Of a DNA stretch of 15,917 nucleotides, positions 7,014 to 13,887 are shown in pieces. Origin of the DNA: UBA11612 sp963976395. GTDB taxonomy: Bacteria; Pseudomonadota; Alphaproteobacteria; Rhodospirillales; Rhodospirillaceae. Under the pieces are notes generated by a model. The model saw only the letters and a program-made list of their open reading frames with translations. It ran no database searches and had not been told where the DNA came from. A program made the position numbers and the translations under genes. Within the stretch, counting starts at the first letter, position 1, and the number at the start of each line of letters is the position of its first letter. Where the stretch lies: positions 1 through 15,917 of the forward strand of contig CAXBLG010000079.1 in assembly GCA_963976395.1 (NCBI GenBank), read 5' to 3'.

Positions 7014-7946
7014 TCACCCCATCTTGAAGGCTGGCACCTTCACCGTGTCTGCCTTGACGCGGTTCTCGACACAGCCGATCCCCTCAATCTCACAACGAAC
7101 AACGTCTCCTGCTTTCAAATAGACAGGCTTCGGATCGGCTAAAATCACGCCGGCGGGCGAGCCCATGGAAACAATATCGCCCGGCTGCAAAGTCATGATC
7201 TGACTTACGTGCGAGATCACCCGCTCAACCGTAAAGATAAAATCCGCCGTGTCGGCGTCCTGACGGACTTTGCCGTTAACCGTGGTGCGCATCTTCATCA
7301 CGCGCTTTGCCGGAAATTCGTCGAGAGTTACCAATGCCGGCCCTGTCGGACAAAAAGTATCGAAACTCTTGCCCGGAAAATGAACGCGGTAAAATAGGGC
7401 CTGACCTTCTGCCATCTGCACATCACGCGCGGACACATCGTTCATCGTCATGTATCCGGCGATATAACTTCGGGCTTTCTCGGTGGACACGCGGCGGCAT
7501 TTGCGGCCAATCACCACCGCCATTTCGCACTCGTAATCCAACTTCTTTGTCTCTGGGGGTAAAATGATGTCGTCAAAAGGACCGGACACCGTCGACGTGG
7601 CCTTCCCGATCACCATGGGATAGCGCGGCGGCTCGACCTTACCGGTTAAGTCTTCGAGTTCTTTAAGATGAGAATGACTATTGAGGCCCGAAATAATGAG
7701 CTTGCGCGGCTCAGTAATGGGAGCCGTTAACTTGGCTTTAGAAACCGGCGTTGATGTACTTCGCGCATCAAATTTCAGCTTTTTGAGTTTTTGCTTCCAA
7801 CCCGGTTGGTCCAAAAGCGTGCGCAAGTCCGAAACCGGTTGTCCGACTTTGGCCCGCTTCATCGCCGCTTCAAGGTCGTAAACACGGCCATCACGATCAA
7901 TGCCGGCTCGAACCTTTCCGCTTTTGCGGTAACTCACTAAACGCAT
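7014..7946 (-). CDS. Fumarylacetoacetate hydrolase (FAH) family protein
   Basis: A 310-residue FAH-superfamily enzyme; members hydrolyse C-C bonds in fumarylacetoacetate or fumarylpyruvate, or decarboxylate, isomerise or hydrate oxo-acids from aromatic breakdown. Metal ligands are visible at E139 and E141 (D-Y-E-C-E-M-A-V-V-I-G) and D170 (T-M-N-D-V-S-A-R-D). The lid-type H93/E96 pair (G-L-N-S-H-S-H-L-K-E) is present, as are C-P-T-G-P-A-L-V-T and the late G-D-I-V-S-M-G-S-P-A-G-V loop. The N-terminal part (1-75) matches the small domain M-R-L-V-S-Y of this subgroup. The ATG at 7946 is chosen because a strong GAAGGGGGG ribosome site (7951-7959) lies 4 bases before it; an in-frame ATG at 7961 would place that site inside the gene. 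It is first in a probable operon with the SDR gene. The exact substrate is open. Confidence 0.94.
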   Translation of the reverse strand: MRLVSYRKSGKVRAGIDRDGRVYDLEAAMKRAKVGQPVSDLRTLLDQPGWKQKLKKLKFDARSTSTPVSKAKLTAPITEPRKLIISGLNSHSHLKELEDLTGKVEPPRYPMVIGKATSTVSGPFDDIILPPETKKLDYECEMAVVIGRKCRRVSTEKARSYIAGYMTMNDVSARDVQMAEGQALFYRVHFPGKSFDTFCPTGPALVTLDEFPAKRVMKMRTTVNGKVRQDADTADFIFTVERVISHVSQIMTLQPGDIVSMGSPAGVILADPKPVYLKAGDVVRCEIEGIGCVENRVKADTVKVPAFKMG

Positions 7947-7950
7947 GTGT

Positions 7951-7959
7951 CCCCCCTTC
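7951..7959 (-). promoter_or_regulatory. Ribosome binding site deciding the FAH-family start
   Basis: On the minus strand this reads GAAGGGGGG and ends 4 bases before the ATG at 7946. It lies inside the longer frame that starts at 7961 and therefore supports the shorter protein. The stretch also lies in the 96-base divergent region shared with the alpha/beta hydrolase gene. Confidence 0.75.
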
Positions 7960-8028
7960 ATAAATCCGAGCTATTGCTCTATTCGATGCGCCCCATATAC
8001 AAGAGGAGCGTACCCAGTAAATGGCTCC

Positions 8029-8035
8029 GGGGGAA
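8029..8035 (+). promoter_or_regulatory. Ribosome binding site for the alpha/beta hydrolase
   Basis: GGGGGAA ends 7 bases before the ATG at 8043. Neither the GTG at 7947 nor the ATG at 7986 has a comparable site, so this supports the shorter 270-residue protein. Confidence 0.55.
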
Positions 8036-8042
8036 TGCGGGA

Positions 8043-8855
8043 ATGTCCGCAGCGTGGGACTTCAATTCTCTTCAGAATTTTCAGCAAACGCAGCTCTCAC
8101 ACAGCCGCTTGTTCCAATCTTCGCCCAAAAAGGGCCCTACGCTATTGCTTGTTCACGGCGGGTTTCATGGTGCGTGGTGTTGGACACAATTTCTGAATTA
8201 CTTTGAGTTACATGAAATTCCTGCCGCCGCGATAGACCTTCGCGGGCACGGCGGACTAACACAGGGGCCAAGCTTCTTGAGCGAAGGTGTCCGAGAGGCG
8301 GTCCTAGACGTCTGTGAGGCCGCTCATATGCTACGTGGCCCCATCGTTCTGGTCGGGCATAGTTTGGGCGCCTTGATCGCCATGGCCGCGGCAGAGACAC
8401 TATCTTTGGCGGGACTGGTGATGCTTGCTCCCTCCCCGCCTGGACAAATACCGGGTCTGCGAAAATTACCTGAGAGGCCCGCTGATCAACTGGTCATGCC
8501 ACCTGGAGAAGATCGAGCCCGTTCATGGTTTTTGTCCGGATATAGCGGGACTAACGTGTCGGACTTCATGACACGGCTATGTCCGGAAAGCCCGGCGATG
8601 ATCAATGACCGCTACCGCTTACGCGTGTCAACACAAGCTGAGTGGGTGAAAGGTCCGTCACTCTGCTTATCGGCCGGGAAAGACGACAAGCTCCACAACC
8701 CACCCGGTCAGGACAAAAAAGTGGCAGAATTTTACAACGCCGATTTTCAAATCCTACCAGATGCCGGGCACTGCTTCATGCTCGACGATACCTGGGAGCA
8801 GGCTGCAGCCTCAATTGTGAACTGGCTCCGACAAAAACTTCTAATCGCGCTTTAG
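8043..8855 (+). CDS. Alpha/beta hydrolase
   Basis: A 270-residue alpha/beta-hydrolase-fold enzyme, probably an esterase or C-C/ester hydrolase. Seen are the oxyanion-hole strand L-L-L-V-H38-G-G-F-H-G-A-W-C-W, the D-L-R-G-H-G turn, the nucleophile elbow G-H-S107-L-G, an acid candidate in S-A-G-K-D-D-K, and the catalytic His in L-P-D-A-G-H-C-F. The H-G-x-x-x-G-A-W-x-W motif resembles AB_hydrolase_6 / pyrethroid- or lactone-hydrolase-like proteins. The frame is open back to a GTG at 7947 and also holds an ATG at 7986. The ATG at 8043 is preferred because GGGGGAA (8029-8035) precedes it at good spacing and the earlier codons give an unusual basic N-terminus. It is divergent from the FAH-family gene and convergent with ilvD after 10 bases. 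Its substrate may belong to the same catabolic block (inference). Confidence 0.9.
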   Translation: MSAAWDFNSLQNFQQTQLSHSRLFQSSPKKGPTLLLVHGGFHGAWCWTQFLNYFELHEIPAAAIDLRGHGGLTQGPSFLSEGVREAVLDVCEAAHMLRGPIVLVGHSLGALIAMAAAETLSLAGLVMLAPSPPGQIPGLRKLPERPADQLVMPPGEDRARSWFLSGYSGTNVSDFMTRLCPESPAMINDRYRLRVSTQAEWVKGPSLCLSAGKDDKLHNPPGQDKKVAEFYNADFQILPDAGHCFMLDDTWEQAAASIVNWLRQKLLIAL

Positions 8856-8865
8856 CCGAACCGGA

Positions 8866-10740
8866 CTACTCCGCAGCGATCTTCATCCTATTTAGGTTCG
8901 TGCCCAAATCGCGCACAGCGCCGCGTGAGGCGCTTGTCGTAAGAGCCGCATAAGCTCGCAAGGCCGTCGTCACCGTGCGGTTGCGTTGCTGTGTAGGGTG
9001 CCAAGCGACAGCCCCCTTCGCGGTCATCACGGCACGGCGGCGCGCTAATTCTTCTTCGCTAACGTCTGCTCTTAATGCGCGATTAGGAATATCGATCTCC
9101 ACCGTATCGCCTTCTTCCAACAATCCGATGTTCCCGCCGCTGGCGGCCTCCGGCGACATGTGGCCAATCGACAGCCCCGAGGTGCCACCGGAAAAACGCC
9201 CATCGGTGATCAAAGCGCAGCTTTTCTCCAGGCCCATGGATTTTAAGTAACTCGTCGGATAAAGCATTTCCTGCATTCCCGGTCCGCCCTTCGGACCTTC
9301 GTAACGAATTACAACAACGTCTCCGGCCTTTACTTGCTTTGTCAAAATCGCTTTAGAGGCGAGATCTTGGCTCTCGAAAATTCTGGCCGGGCCTGTGAAC
9401 TTCATCATATCGGCAGGGACACCTGCCGATTTCACAATGCAGCCGTCCTCAGCCAGATTACCGTAGAGAACCGCTAGCCCTCCATCCTGGCTAAAGGCGT
9501 GAGCTTTATCCCGGACCACGCCGGACGTTCTATCAATATCGAGTTCTGAGTATCGATTGTCTTGGCTAAAAGGCGTTACCGTACGTACGCCGCCTGGCGC
9601 CGACTTGAAAAATGTATGAATCGCAGATTCTTGAGTGCGCAGGATATCAAAATTGTCAATTGCGTCGCCGATAGTCGGAGCATGAACAGTTTTGCTGTCC
9701 CGGTGCAAAAGACCCGCTCGGTCCAACTCTCCTAATATCGCGAAAATCCCGCCGGCGCGGTGAATATCTTCGATGTGTACGTTCTCAATAGACGGCGCCA
9801 CCTTGCACAGATGCGGTACACGCCGCGATAGGCGGTCAATATCCTCCATTGTAAAATCCACTTCGCCTTCATGAGCCGCTGCAAGTAGATGAAGCACCGT
9901 ATTCGTGGAGCCTCCCATGGCAATATCAAGCGTCATGGCATTCTCAAAGGAATTGAACGTCGCGATATTGCGCGGAAGAACCGACACATCATCTTTATCG
10001 TAATAACGCTTCGCCAAATCAACGATCCGGCGACCCGCTTCCAGAAACAGTTCCTTGCGATCAGCGTGGGTTGCCAGCACCGTGCCGTTACCTGGGAGCG
10101 CCAGCCCAAGAGCTTCAGTAAGGCAGTTCATAGAATTGGCGGTGAACATGCCCGAGCATGAACCGCACGTTGGACACGCTTCCTGCTCGTAGGATTCCAG
10201 TTCCACATCACTTGTGTTGGGATTGGCGGCGATGACCATCGCGTCCACCACATCAACAATCTTCGAACCCTCGGTCGTTGTGATCTTCCCCGCTTCCATG
10301 GGACCGCCAGAGACAAAGACGGTTGGTATGTTCAAGCGAAGCGCCGCCATCAACATACCCGGCGTAATTTTGTCGCAGTTCGAGATACAGACCAATGCGT
10401 CAGCACAATGTGCATTGACCATGTACTCCACGCTATCGGCAATAATTTCGCGCGAAGGCAAGCTGTAGAGCATTCCTCCATGACCCATGGCGATACCGTC
10501 ATCCACAGCGATGGTGTTGAATTCCTTGGCCACCCCTCCTACCGATTCAATTTCTCGCGCCACCATTTGCCCAAGGTCTTTAAGATGAACGTGTCCGGGA
10601 ACAAATTGAGTGAAAGAATTGGCTATCGCGATGATGGGCTTAGAAAAGTCCTCGTCGCGCATTCCGGTTGCTCGCCAAAGGCTACGGGCTCCGGCTTGAT
10701 TTCGGCCATGGGTCGTGGTGCGCGAACGAAGCGGTGGCAT
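8866..10740 (-). CDS. ilvD: Dihydroxy-acid dehydratase
   Basis: A 624-residue enzyme that dehydrates 2,3-dihydroxy-isovalerate and -methylvalerate to 2-oxo acids, the third step common to valine and isoleucine synthesis, in the cytoplasm. Similarity to E. coli IlvD is plain along the whole length: A-N-S-F-T-Q-F-V-P-G-H-V-H-L, the signature S-N-C122-D-K-I-T-P-G-M, then C189-P-T-C-G-S-C195-S-G-M-F-T-A-N-S, and the late G-R-F-S-G-G-T-S-G-L-S-I-G-H. The F-V-P-G-H region lacks the extra Cys of the [2Fe-2S] plant/cyanobacterial type, so an E. coli-like [4Fe-4S] enzyme is expected. Mg-binding D80-D81 is present. Length is slightly above the E. coli protein because of a C-terminal extension ending N-R-M-K-I-A-A-E. 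AAGGA lies about 8 bases before the ATG. It appears to be a lone transcript; other ilv genes are not in the window. Confidence 0.98.
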   Translation of the reverse strand: MPPLRSRTTTHGRNQAGARSLWRATGMRDEDFSKPIIAIANSFTQFVPGHVHLKDLGQMVAREIESVGGVAKEFNTIAVDDGIAMGHGGMLYSLPSREIIADSVEYMVNAHCADALVCISNCDKITPGMLMAALRLNIPTVFVSGGPMEAGKITTTEGSKIVDVVDAMVIAANPNTSDVELESYEQEACPTCGSCSGMFTANSMNCLTEALGLALPGNGTVLATHADRKELFLEAGRRIVDLAKRYYDKDDVSVLPRNIATFNSFENAMTLDIAMGGSTNTVLHLLAAAHEGEVDFTMEDIDRLSRRVPHLCKVAPSIENVHIEDIHRAGGIFAILGELDRAGLLHRDSKTVHAPTIGDAIDNFDILRTQESAIHTFFKSAPGGVRTVTPFSQDNRYSELDIDRTSGVVRDKAHAFSQDGGLAVLYGNLAEDGCIVKSAGVPADMMKFTGPARIFESQDLASKAILTKQVKAGDVVVIRYEGPKGGPGMQEMLYPTSYLKSMGLEKSCALITDGRFSGGTSGLSIGHMSPEAASGGNIGLLEEGDTVEIDIPNRALRADVSEEELARRRAVMTAKGAVAWHPTQQRNRTVTTALRAYAALTTSASRGAVRDLGTNLNRMKIAAE

Positions 10741-10819
10741 ATGTCAATTCCTTGATTTAAAAACTGCTCCAACAGTACTGCATCCGTAGGGACCAAGCAT
10801 AGAGCAGAGTCCCGCAAAA

Positions 10820-10836
10820 TGGCCGAAAACAGGCCA
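10820..10836 (-). other. Hairpin upstream of ilvD
   Basis: TGGCC and GGCCA flank a 7-base loop, 80-96 bases before the ilvD start. Read on the minus strand, TTTTG follows the stem, giving a weak terminator- or attenuator-like shape in the ilvD leader. Only 5 base pairs form the stem. No convincing Ile/Val/Leu-rich leader peptide with its own start and ribosome site was found, so an attenuation role is not established. Confidence 0.3.
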
Positions 10837-10874
10837 CGCGTGCATAGCTCGCGCTCGAGATAGGGGGAATTTAC

Positions 10875-11648
10875 GTGCCGAAGAAAAACATTTTCATTGT
10901 TTACGCCCACCCGGAGCCACGCTCGCTAAACGGCACATTGAAAGATTTTGCAGCAACGTACCTACGGGATGCGGGGCATTCGGTCGAAGTTTCAGATCTG
11001 TATGCCATGGGTTGGCGCGCAGAGGCCGATCACCGGGATTTTCTTGAGCATGATCCTGAAAAGAGGCTCTTCTATCACTCTGCCAGCAAGGCCGCGTTCC
11101 TCGCCGATACCCAGTCACCCGAAATCAAAGCAGAACAGGAAAAACTAAAGTGGATGGATGCCCTGATCCTTCAGTGCCCGATGTGGTGGTTTTCCATGCC
11201 CGCCATACTCAAAGGATGGGTAGATCGGGTTTATGCACGCCGGTTCGCCTACGGCGTGGGCTATCATGGATATGAGCGTTATGGTGCGGGAAACTTAAAA
11301 GGTAAGCGCGCTCTTCTGTCCATGACAATCGGCCCTGAGGAAGAACACTACTCGGCGCGAGGGGTGCACGGAAACATGGAAGACCTGCTGTTTCCAATCA
11401 CACACGGCATTTTGTACTACCCCGGAATGGATGTATTGCCCCCGCACCTTCTTTACAGAGCCGCCGCGCTTTCACCAGATGGATTTGCGCCGATCGCCGA
11501 AGCCTACCGTGCCCGACTTGAAAGACTGTTCACCGACGAACCTATTCCGTTTCGACCACAGGGCGGCGGTGATTACGACGAACAGTTCCGGCTTAAGCCT
11601 GGCATTGCAGATGGCAAAAGCGGTTTTTCAATTCATCGGCGTGATTAG
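10875..11648 (+). CDS. Flavodoxin-fold NAD(P)H:quinone oxidoreductase
   Basis: A 257-residue flavoprotein of the NQO1/MdaB/KefF-like family (Flavodoxin_2 fold), which reduces quinones or other acceptors by two electrons using NAD(P)H and FAD or FMN. Seen are the first strand and phosphate-binding loop (I-F-I-V-Y-A-H-P-E-P-R-S-L-N, residues 6-19), the isoalloxazine loop C-P-M-W-W-F-S-M-P-A-I-L-K-G-W-V-D-R-V (about 100-118) followed by F-A-Y-G, and the T-I-G-P-E-E-E-H-Y segment. The C-terminus carries a short tail beyond the usual domain. The start is GTG at 10875 with GGGGGAA 7 bases upstream. The gene is divergent from ilvD and 136 bases before the exported dioxygenase on the same strand. A role in detoxifying quinones formed from catechols is possible, but this is inference. 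Cytoplasmic. Confidence 0.92.
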   Translation: MPKKNIFIVYAHPEPRSLNGTLKDFAATYLRDAGHSVEVSDLYAMGWRAEADHRDFLEHDPEKRLFYHSASKAAFLADTQSPEIKAEQEKLKWMDALILQCPMWWFSMPAILKGWVDRVYARRFAYGVGYHGYERYGAGNLKGKRALLSMTIGPEEEHYSARGVHGNMEDLLFPITHGILYYPGMDVLPPHLLYRAAALSPDGFAPIAEAYRARLERLFTDEPIPFRPQGGGDYDEQFRLKPGIADGKSGFSIHRRD

Positions 11649-11773
11649 TTTCTCCGTGATAACTAGCGCGTTTCTAGAAAGACTCCGCTCTCTTCTTGGT
11701 AATTGTCGCAGTTTCGGAATACCATATGTCGATGGGTTAGTGTTGGCTTGATTGAGCGCAGCACGGATAAGAC

Positions 11774-11778
11774 GGAGA
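11774..11778 (+). promoter_or_regulatory. Ribosome binding site of the dioxygenase gene
   Basis: GGAGA ends 6 bases before the ATG at 11785. It supports this start over the in-frame TTG at 11752, which would add 11 charged residues before a Tat signal peptide and has no comparable site. Confidence 0.65.
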
Positions 11779-11784
11779 ATCGAA

Positions 11785-12378
11785 ATGACACTTCTAACCC
11801 GACGGAAAATCGTTCAATCCTGCCCCGCGCTTCTTGGAGCAGCGACCAGTTTAACGGTCGCGCGCATTGCTCACGCGGCGCCGCGGATGACGCCAGTCTG
11901 TGTAGAAGATGGACCGCTGACTCGCGCACAGATCGAAGGGCCGTATTTCAAACCGGCCTCACCTCAGCGCATGTCCCTATTGGAAGATGGAATTGAGGGT
12001 GAACGATTAATCGTCGAGGGCACTGTTTACAACGGTTACTGCAAACCTATTCTCGGCGCGTTGATTGATTTTTGGCAGGCCGACGGTAACGGCGAGTACG
12101 ATAATCAAAACTTCAAACTTCGCGGGCATCAATATGTGGATGGCGAAGGGCGATATCATTTAGAAACGGTCGTTCCTGGCTATTATCCGGGGCGTACGCG
12201 CCACATCCACGTAAAAATTCAAGCCCCAGGACAACCGATACTCACGACTCAGCTTTACTTCGAGGGCGACTCTGGCAATCGCCGTGATTCCCTACACAAT
12301 CCTGCTCTCGATATGAAAATGACGGAACGCCGTGGTCGTAAATTGGCTTTGTTCGACTTCGTCCTCAACGTCTATTAA
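11785..12378 (+). CDS. Tat-exported intradiol ring-cleavage dioxygenase
   Basis: A 197-residue non-haem iron dioxygenase of the protocatechuate 3,4-dioxygenase-like family, which opens catechol rings between the two hydroxyls. Fe(III) ligands are visible: Y105 (G-N-G-E-Y-D), Y133 or Y134 (V-P-G-Y-Y-P-G), H140 and H142 (R-H-I-H-V-K), with R137 or R139 near the active site. The core strand L-I-D-F-W-Q-A-D-G-N and the R-G-H-Q-Y-V-D-G-E-G-R-Y-H-L segment match the family. The N-terminus has a twin-arginine motif (T5-R6-R7-K-I-V), a hydrophobic stretch and an A-H-A cleavage site near residue 31, so the folded enzyme should be exported to the periplasm. It lacks the N-terminal helical domain of cytoplasmic catechol 1,2-dioxygenases. 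The ATG is chosen for GGAGA 6 bases upstream and the Tat signal. The substrate (catechol, protocatechuate or another diphenol) is unknown. Confidence 0.92.
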   Translation: MTLLTRRKIVQSCPALLGAATSLTVARIAHAAPRMTPVCVEDGPLTRAQIEGPYFKPASPQRMSLLEDGIEGERLIVEGTVYNGYCKPILGALIDFWQADGNGEYDNQNFKLRGHQYVDGEGRYHLETVVPGYYPGRTRHIHVKIQAPGQPILTTQLYFEGDSGNRRDSLHNPALDMKMTERRGRKLALFDFVLNVY

Positions 12379-12393
12379 ACACTCCGTTTAATA
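12373..12393 (+). repeat. Inverted repeat across the dioxygenase stop codon
   Basis: TATTAAAC and GTTTAATA form a perfect 8-base inverted repeat with a 5-base loop, and the TAA stop lies in the left arm. It is almost all A/T and no T-run follows, so a classical intrinsic terminator is unlikely. It could be a transcript-end stabiliser, a protein site or chance. It lies in the 34-base gap between convergent genes. Confidence 0.4.
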
Positions 12394-12412
12394 GACTCTT
12401 AGCCTGCCTCTG

Positions 12413-13198
12413 CTACACGACAACTTTTCGATAAAGATGCCAAGTCGCGTGGCCCAATATTGGAAACACCACAGCCAACCCGACGAGTAGCGGGATCGCT
12501 GCAAGAATCAATGAACCCACCACGATTGCTGCCCACCCCATCATTACGATTGGGTTTGCAACGACCGCACGAATTGATGTTGAAACGGCTGTACCCACGC
12601 CGACATGTCGATCAAGAATAAGTGGAAATGAAATCACGCCGATACCGAAAACCGTCAGCGCGAAAAACAACCCCACCACATTACCGATAGCGATCATCGC
12701 CCAGCCTTGTGTTGTTGTGAATAACGCCGTCATGAAATCCGAGAAAAAATGGGGATGCACAAGTCCCATGGTCGAGTCATAAATTGTCATGGCCGCAATA
12801 AGCCAAAGAAAGAAAACAACAAAAAGCAGCGTCCCAAGTACGCTGATTGCACCGATTCCCGGAGACCTTAGAAAATTAAAACCCTGGCTCCATGAGATAT
12901 CCTCGCCTTGCTCGCGGCGTCGACTAAATTCGTACATACCAAGCGCAACTATCGGACCGATCAGCAAGAAACCGGAGACAGCCGGAAAGACAATGGGCAA
13001 TAAGCTGTGATTCGACATAACGATTGCCGCCGCCAATGTCGCCGCAGGATAAATAATTGCCAAAAAGAGTAAGTGGGTTGGTCTTTCTCGGAAGTCCGCA
13101 ACACCTTTTGAAATTGCATCAAACACATCCGAGAAATAAATTTTCCGAACTTCAACGGAATGATAGACCTCTTGTGAACTGCCTGTGAGAGTAGCCAT
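12413..13198 (-). CDS. DUF2189 family integral membrane protein
   Basis: A 261-residue inner-membrane protein that matches the DUF2189 family in its opening (R-K-I-Y-F-S-D-V-F-D-A-I-S-K-G-V-A-D-F-R-E-R-P) and in its run of hydrophobic helices. Likely membrane segments are at about 42-60, 65-88, 118-140, 165-190 and 220-255 (the last may be two), about 5-6 in all. The loop G-M-Y-E-F-S-R-R-R-E-Q-G near residue 95 is basic and probably cytoplasmic. The family has no known biochemical role. The ATG at 13198 is chosen because AGGAGG (13206-13211) lies 7 bases before it. The frame is open further upstream to 13351, but those codons look non-coding and span the ribosome site. It is convergent with the dioxygenase gene and divergent from the broken cupin gene. 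Confidence 0.87.
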   Translation of the reverse strand: MATLTGSSQEVYHSVEVRKIYFSDVFDAISKGVADFRERPTHLLFLAIIYPAATLAAAIVMSNHSLLPIVFPAVSGFLLIGPIVALGMYEFSRRREQGEDISWSQGFNFLRSPGIGAISVLGTLLFVVFFLWLIAAMTIYDSTMGLVHPHFFSDFMTALFTTTQGWAMIAIGNVVGLFFALTVFGIGVISFPLILDRHVGVGTAVSTSIRAVVANPIVMMGWAAIVVGSLILAAIPLLVGLAVVFPILGHATWHLYRKVVV

Positions 13199-13205
13199 TT
13201 TCGCT

Positions 13206-13211
13206 CCTCCT
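13206..13211 (-). promoter_or_regulatory. Strong ribosome binding site of the DUF2189 gene
   Basis: A perfect AGGAGG on the minus strand, 7 bases before the ATG at 13198. It rules against the longer frame starting at 13351. Confidence 0.85.
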
Positions 13212-13415
13212 ACTGTTGTCAGACAAACCGAACCTACCCGAAGATCGTGCTTTACGCATTTTACGCGATCTCGCGTTGCACAATCCAATGGCGCTCTAAT
13301 TGTGCGGATGCAAACCGCCAGTGTTTGTCGGGATATAAGACTAAATTTCAATCATTCAAGGCACTTAATCTCTTGCTCCCGCAGTGAGGTTTCACATCAA
13401 AAAATTAGGGTCACC

Positions 13416-13740
13416 GTACTTAGTAATAGAAGACTCGGTTGCACCGTACGGGCCAAAAATATCACTCAGGAACAACGAACAAACGACATAGAGGTCGTTC
13501 TCGGTGACGTAAGAAAATCAAACGGAGCACTCAATCATAGTCACCCTGGTATTGAGCAGGAGTGCTATATGTTGGAAGGGCGCGCGGTCGCGACAGTCAA
13601 TGGTTACCGCGCAGAACTTAGCTCGGCGATTCACACTTTTCCCTACAAATGCGCCGCATACCTTCACTGCGATACATGAGGAAGCCAGACCGGTTCTTGC
13701 TATTTATGCGCCTTCGTATGCCGAAAAAAGAATGCGGTAG
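13416..13740 (+). pseudogene. Cupin-domain protein gene broken by frameshifts
   Basis: Two overlapping frames each carry half of a cupin domain. The first frame gives D-I-E-V-V-L-G-D-V, then the metal-binding N-H-S-H-P-G-I-E-Q-E-C-Y-M-L-E-G and A-V-A-T-V-N-G-Y-R-A-E-L, and goes out of register near 13620-13635. The second frame then gives F-P-T-N-A-P-H-T-F-T-A, R-P-V-L-A-I-Y-A-P-S-Y-A-E-K-R-M-R and a TAG at 13738. Cupin motif 1 (H-x-H ... E) and motif 2 (P-x-x-x-x-H) thus lie in different frames. One missing G near TCGGCG and one missing A near TTCACAC would restore a G-D-S-T-L-F-P-T-N-A-P-H strand. No normal start codon stands near the first frame; the left edge given is a GTA after TTAGGG that may be a decayed GTG. 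The product was probably a small metal-binding cupin of about 108 residues. A sequencing or assembly error is the main alternative. Confidence 0.72.
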
Positions 13741-13887
13741 TTCACTAGACGCCGATGAGTTCCTTCCGTTCGCAAATCCGGCATTCATAACCCAGGGTTT
13801 CCGCCCGCTCCCGTATCTCAAAGCCATCAGCAATCAGTTGAAATTCAAGCGCTTCACGCTTTCAGCCCCCTGTGGCATTCTTCACAT

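Noticed and set aside
11671..11680. TTTCTAGAAA palindrome between the quinone reductase and dioxygenase genes
   Set aside because: Ten-base palindromes are common by chance, and this one has no spacer, flanking symmetry or second copy.
11744..11772. TTGGCT / GATAAG as a promoter for the dioxygenase gene
   Set aside because: Spacing is 17 bases but both boxes match the consensus poorly, which is not enough for a feature.
13199..13351. N-terminal extension of the DUF2189 protein to the ATG at 13351
   Set aside because: A perfect AGGAGG 7 bases before the ATG at 13198 and the family's usual beginning favour the shorter protein.
13847..13861. AAGCG-CTTCA-CGCTT hairpin before the nuclease gene
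   Set aside because: The stem has only 5 base pairs, no T-run follows and no gene clearly ends there.
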